DNA of 6,293 nt from Candidatus Methanogasteraceae archaeon UBA261 (lineage in GTDB: Archaea; Halobacteriota; Methanosarcinia; Methanosarcinales; Methanogasteraceae): positions 1,230 through 7,522 of the forward strand of contig DAWR01000103.1 of the NCBI GenBank assembly GCA_002506015.1, written 5' to 3'. Under the pieces are notes generated by a model. It ran no database searches. It was given only the letters and a program-made list of their open reading frames with translations, and was not told the origin of the DNA. Every line of letters starts with the position of its first letter. Position 1 is the first letter of the stretch. Positions 5,187 to 6,293 of the stretch are shown one piece after another. The translations under genes and the position numbers were made by a program.

Positions 5187-6175
5187 TTAATCAAACTACT
5201 GTTCGAGACTCGATGGATCTTGAAGCCATCGCATCAGAGCTCAAAAACTTCGAAGGTGTCACGCGAAAGAGGCAGATCGCAGGGATCGCAGACATCTTGA
5301 AGACTGTTCGATCCGAGTATGTGGACTGCATCGCGGACATCGGGGACGATGCGGCGATAATTGACATTGGTGGGGACGATGTAATCCTCTTTGCCGCGGA
5401 TGGGATCTGGAGCAAGATGCTCACTGATCCGTGGTGGGCGGGATACGGAGCAGTCCTCGTGAACGTGAACGATATCTCTGCGATGGGTGGGCGCCCGATC
5501 GGCATGGTCAATGTGCTTGCAACCGATGACGAGGACACACTCGCCGAACTGGTTCGTGGGATCAGGGATGGCGTTGCAAAGTTCGGCGTCCCGATGGTTG
5601 GCGGACACCTGCATCCGGATACGCCGTACACATCGAGCTCGGTTGCCATAATCGGCATCGTAAAGAAGGATTCCGTGATAAGAAGCGACAGCGCACAGTC
5701 CGGGGACGCAATCGTTCTTGCTTACGATCTCAACGGAAAGGTCGGGAAGAATTCCATCTATTCATGGGACACAACGACGATGAAGACGCCTGCGAGCGTC
5801 CGCGAGAAGTACATGGTCATGCAAAAACTCGGAGAAAAACATCTTGTAACCGCTGGAAAGGATCTCAGCAACCCCGGAACGATCGGAACGATCGGTATGC
5901 TTCTTGAAACCAGCAAAAAAGGCGCGAGCATCAATTTAGCGGCGATACCACGTCCGGACGGGGTTGATTTTGTACACTGGCTCAAGATATACCCGGCGAC
6001 CGGCTATGTGGTGACCACACAGAATCCGGAGGAATGCAAACGGGAGTTTGAGAATGTCGGGCTTGCTTCAGAGGTTGTTGGAACAATTAATGATGGGTCG
6101 CGGCTCGATATTTACGAAGGGGATTCTATAGCTACGGTTTTCGATTTTAAACGGGAGGTAATCACGGGAATTTGA
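5183..6175 (+). CDS. mmp2: Methanogenesis marker protein 2 (PurM/ThiL-like AIR-synthase fold)
   Basis: This 330-residue protein belongs to the PurM/ThiL/HypE/SelD ATP-binding superfamily, in the branch found in methanogens and relatives; its biochemical role is not established. Motifs are FEGVTRKRQI (23-32), GDDAA (54-58, the Mg-ATP acidic site), NVNDISAMGGRP (94-105, dimer/ATP-site segment), GGHLHPDTPY (140-149) and DLSNPGTIGT (227-236, the glycine-rich part of the second domain). The ATG at 5183 overlaps the aIF6 stop (ATGA), which favours translational coupling. An alternative ATG at 5213 gives MDLEAIASEL, which looks more like the usual family N-terminus, so ten residues are uncertain. 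Its place directly after aIF6, where many archaea have a ribosomal protein LX or prefoldin gene, is unusual. Confidence 0.9.
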   Translation: MINQTTVRDSMDLEAIASELKNFEGVTRKRQIAGIADILKTVRSEYVDCIADIGDDAAIIDIGGDDVILFAADGIWSKMLTDPWWAGYGAVLVNVNDISAMGGRPIGMVNVLATDDEDTLAELVRGIRDGVAKFGVPMVGGHLHPDTPYTSSSVAIIGIVKKDSVIRSDSAQSGDAIVLAYDLNGKVGKNSIYSWDTTTMKTPASVREKYMVMQKLGEKHLVTAGKDLSNPGTIGTIGMLLETSKKGASINLAAIPRPDGVDFVHWLKIYPATGYVVTTQNPEECKREFENVGLASEVVGTINDGSRLDIYEGDSIATVFDFKREVITGI

Positions 6176-6200
6176 TAGATCTTGGCGGAATCAACCGGTG

Positions 6201-6217
6201 CTTCTTCTTTTCGCTTC
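6201..6217 (+). terminator. Possible T-rich terminator after mmp2
   Basis: CTTCTTCTTTTCGCTTC is a pyrimidine-rich tract about 25 bp after the mmp2 stop. Archaeal transcription commonly ends at T-rich tracts without a hairpin, and no hairpin is evident here. The runs are short, so this is tentative. Confidence 0.3.
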
Positions 6218-6269
6218 CGCTGCTTGATGCGTGTGGTAGACTTGTTGCCAATTGGCGTTCACTTTCATC

Positions 6270-6284
6270 AAAAAGATTTAAATT
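6270..6284 (+). promoter_or_regulatory. BRE/TATA promoter of a gene beyond the window
   Basis: AAAAAGA is followed by TTTAAATT, the best archaeal BRE/TATA match in the window. The predicted start would lie some 15-20 bp past the right edge. The AT-rich TATA is nearly symmetric, so leftward use cannot be excluded, but no credible leftward gene follows. Confidence 0.5.
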
Positions 6285-6293
6285 AAATTAGAT

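Noticed and set aside
6191..6268. A 25-codon minus-strand frame starting ATGAAAGTGAAC, next to an AT-rich element
   Set aside because: It is too short, the TATA-like sequence is only about 15 bp from its ATG, there is no Shine-Dalgarno, and nothing in it resembles a known protein.

Overview
The window comes from a methanogen-lineage euryarchaeon (a methanogen, ANME or related alkane oxidiser). The evidence is a methanogenesis marker protein 2 gene, an archaeal MptE-type pterin pyrophosphokinase, the archaeal-only ribosomal/initiation cluster rpl39e-rpl31e-aIF6, a NifH-like protein of the group used in F430 synthesis, archaeal BRE/TATA-type promoters and an apparently leaderless style of initiation. 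I cannot place it to genus from the sequence alone.

Layout. (1) Positions 1-99: upstream region with an 18-of-20 palindrome and a BRE/TATA element. (2) Positions 100-1157, rightward: mptE (tetrahydromethanopterin/folate-type cofactor synthesis), overlapping by ATGA with the small (swivel) subunit of phosphomevalonate dehydratase (archaeal mevalonate pathway). (3) Positions 1117-3224, leftward: a compact three-gene operon of a small acidic helical protein, a NifH-like Fe-S ATPase (CfbC-like) and a two-domain protein with a degenerate restriction-endonuclease-like N-terminus. Its 3' end overlaps the rightward pair by 41 bp. (4) Positions 3225-3520: divergent intergenic region with one promoter for each direction and no gene. 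(5) Positions 3521-6175, rightward: a secreted lipoprotein, L39e, L31e, aIF6 (apparently starting at CTG) and Mmp2, all tightly spaced. (6) Positions 6176-6293: a T-rich possible terminator and a strong promoter for a gene outside the window.

How the genes fit together. The rightward block joins ribosome parts and a 50S anti-association factor to a methanogenesis-linked PurM/ThiL-fold protein by translational overlap. The leftward operon is the least explained part and the best candidate for an undescribed functional unit. Its NifH-like protein has proline in switch II where NifH has leucine. It is separated from the following gene by a single in-frame amber codon and four sense codons.
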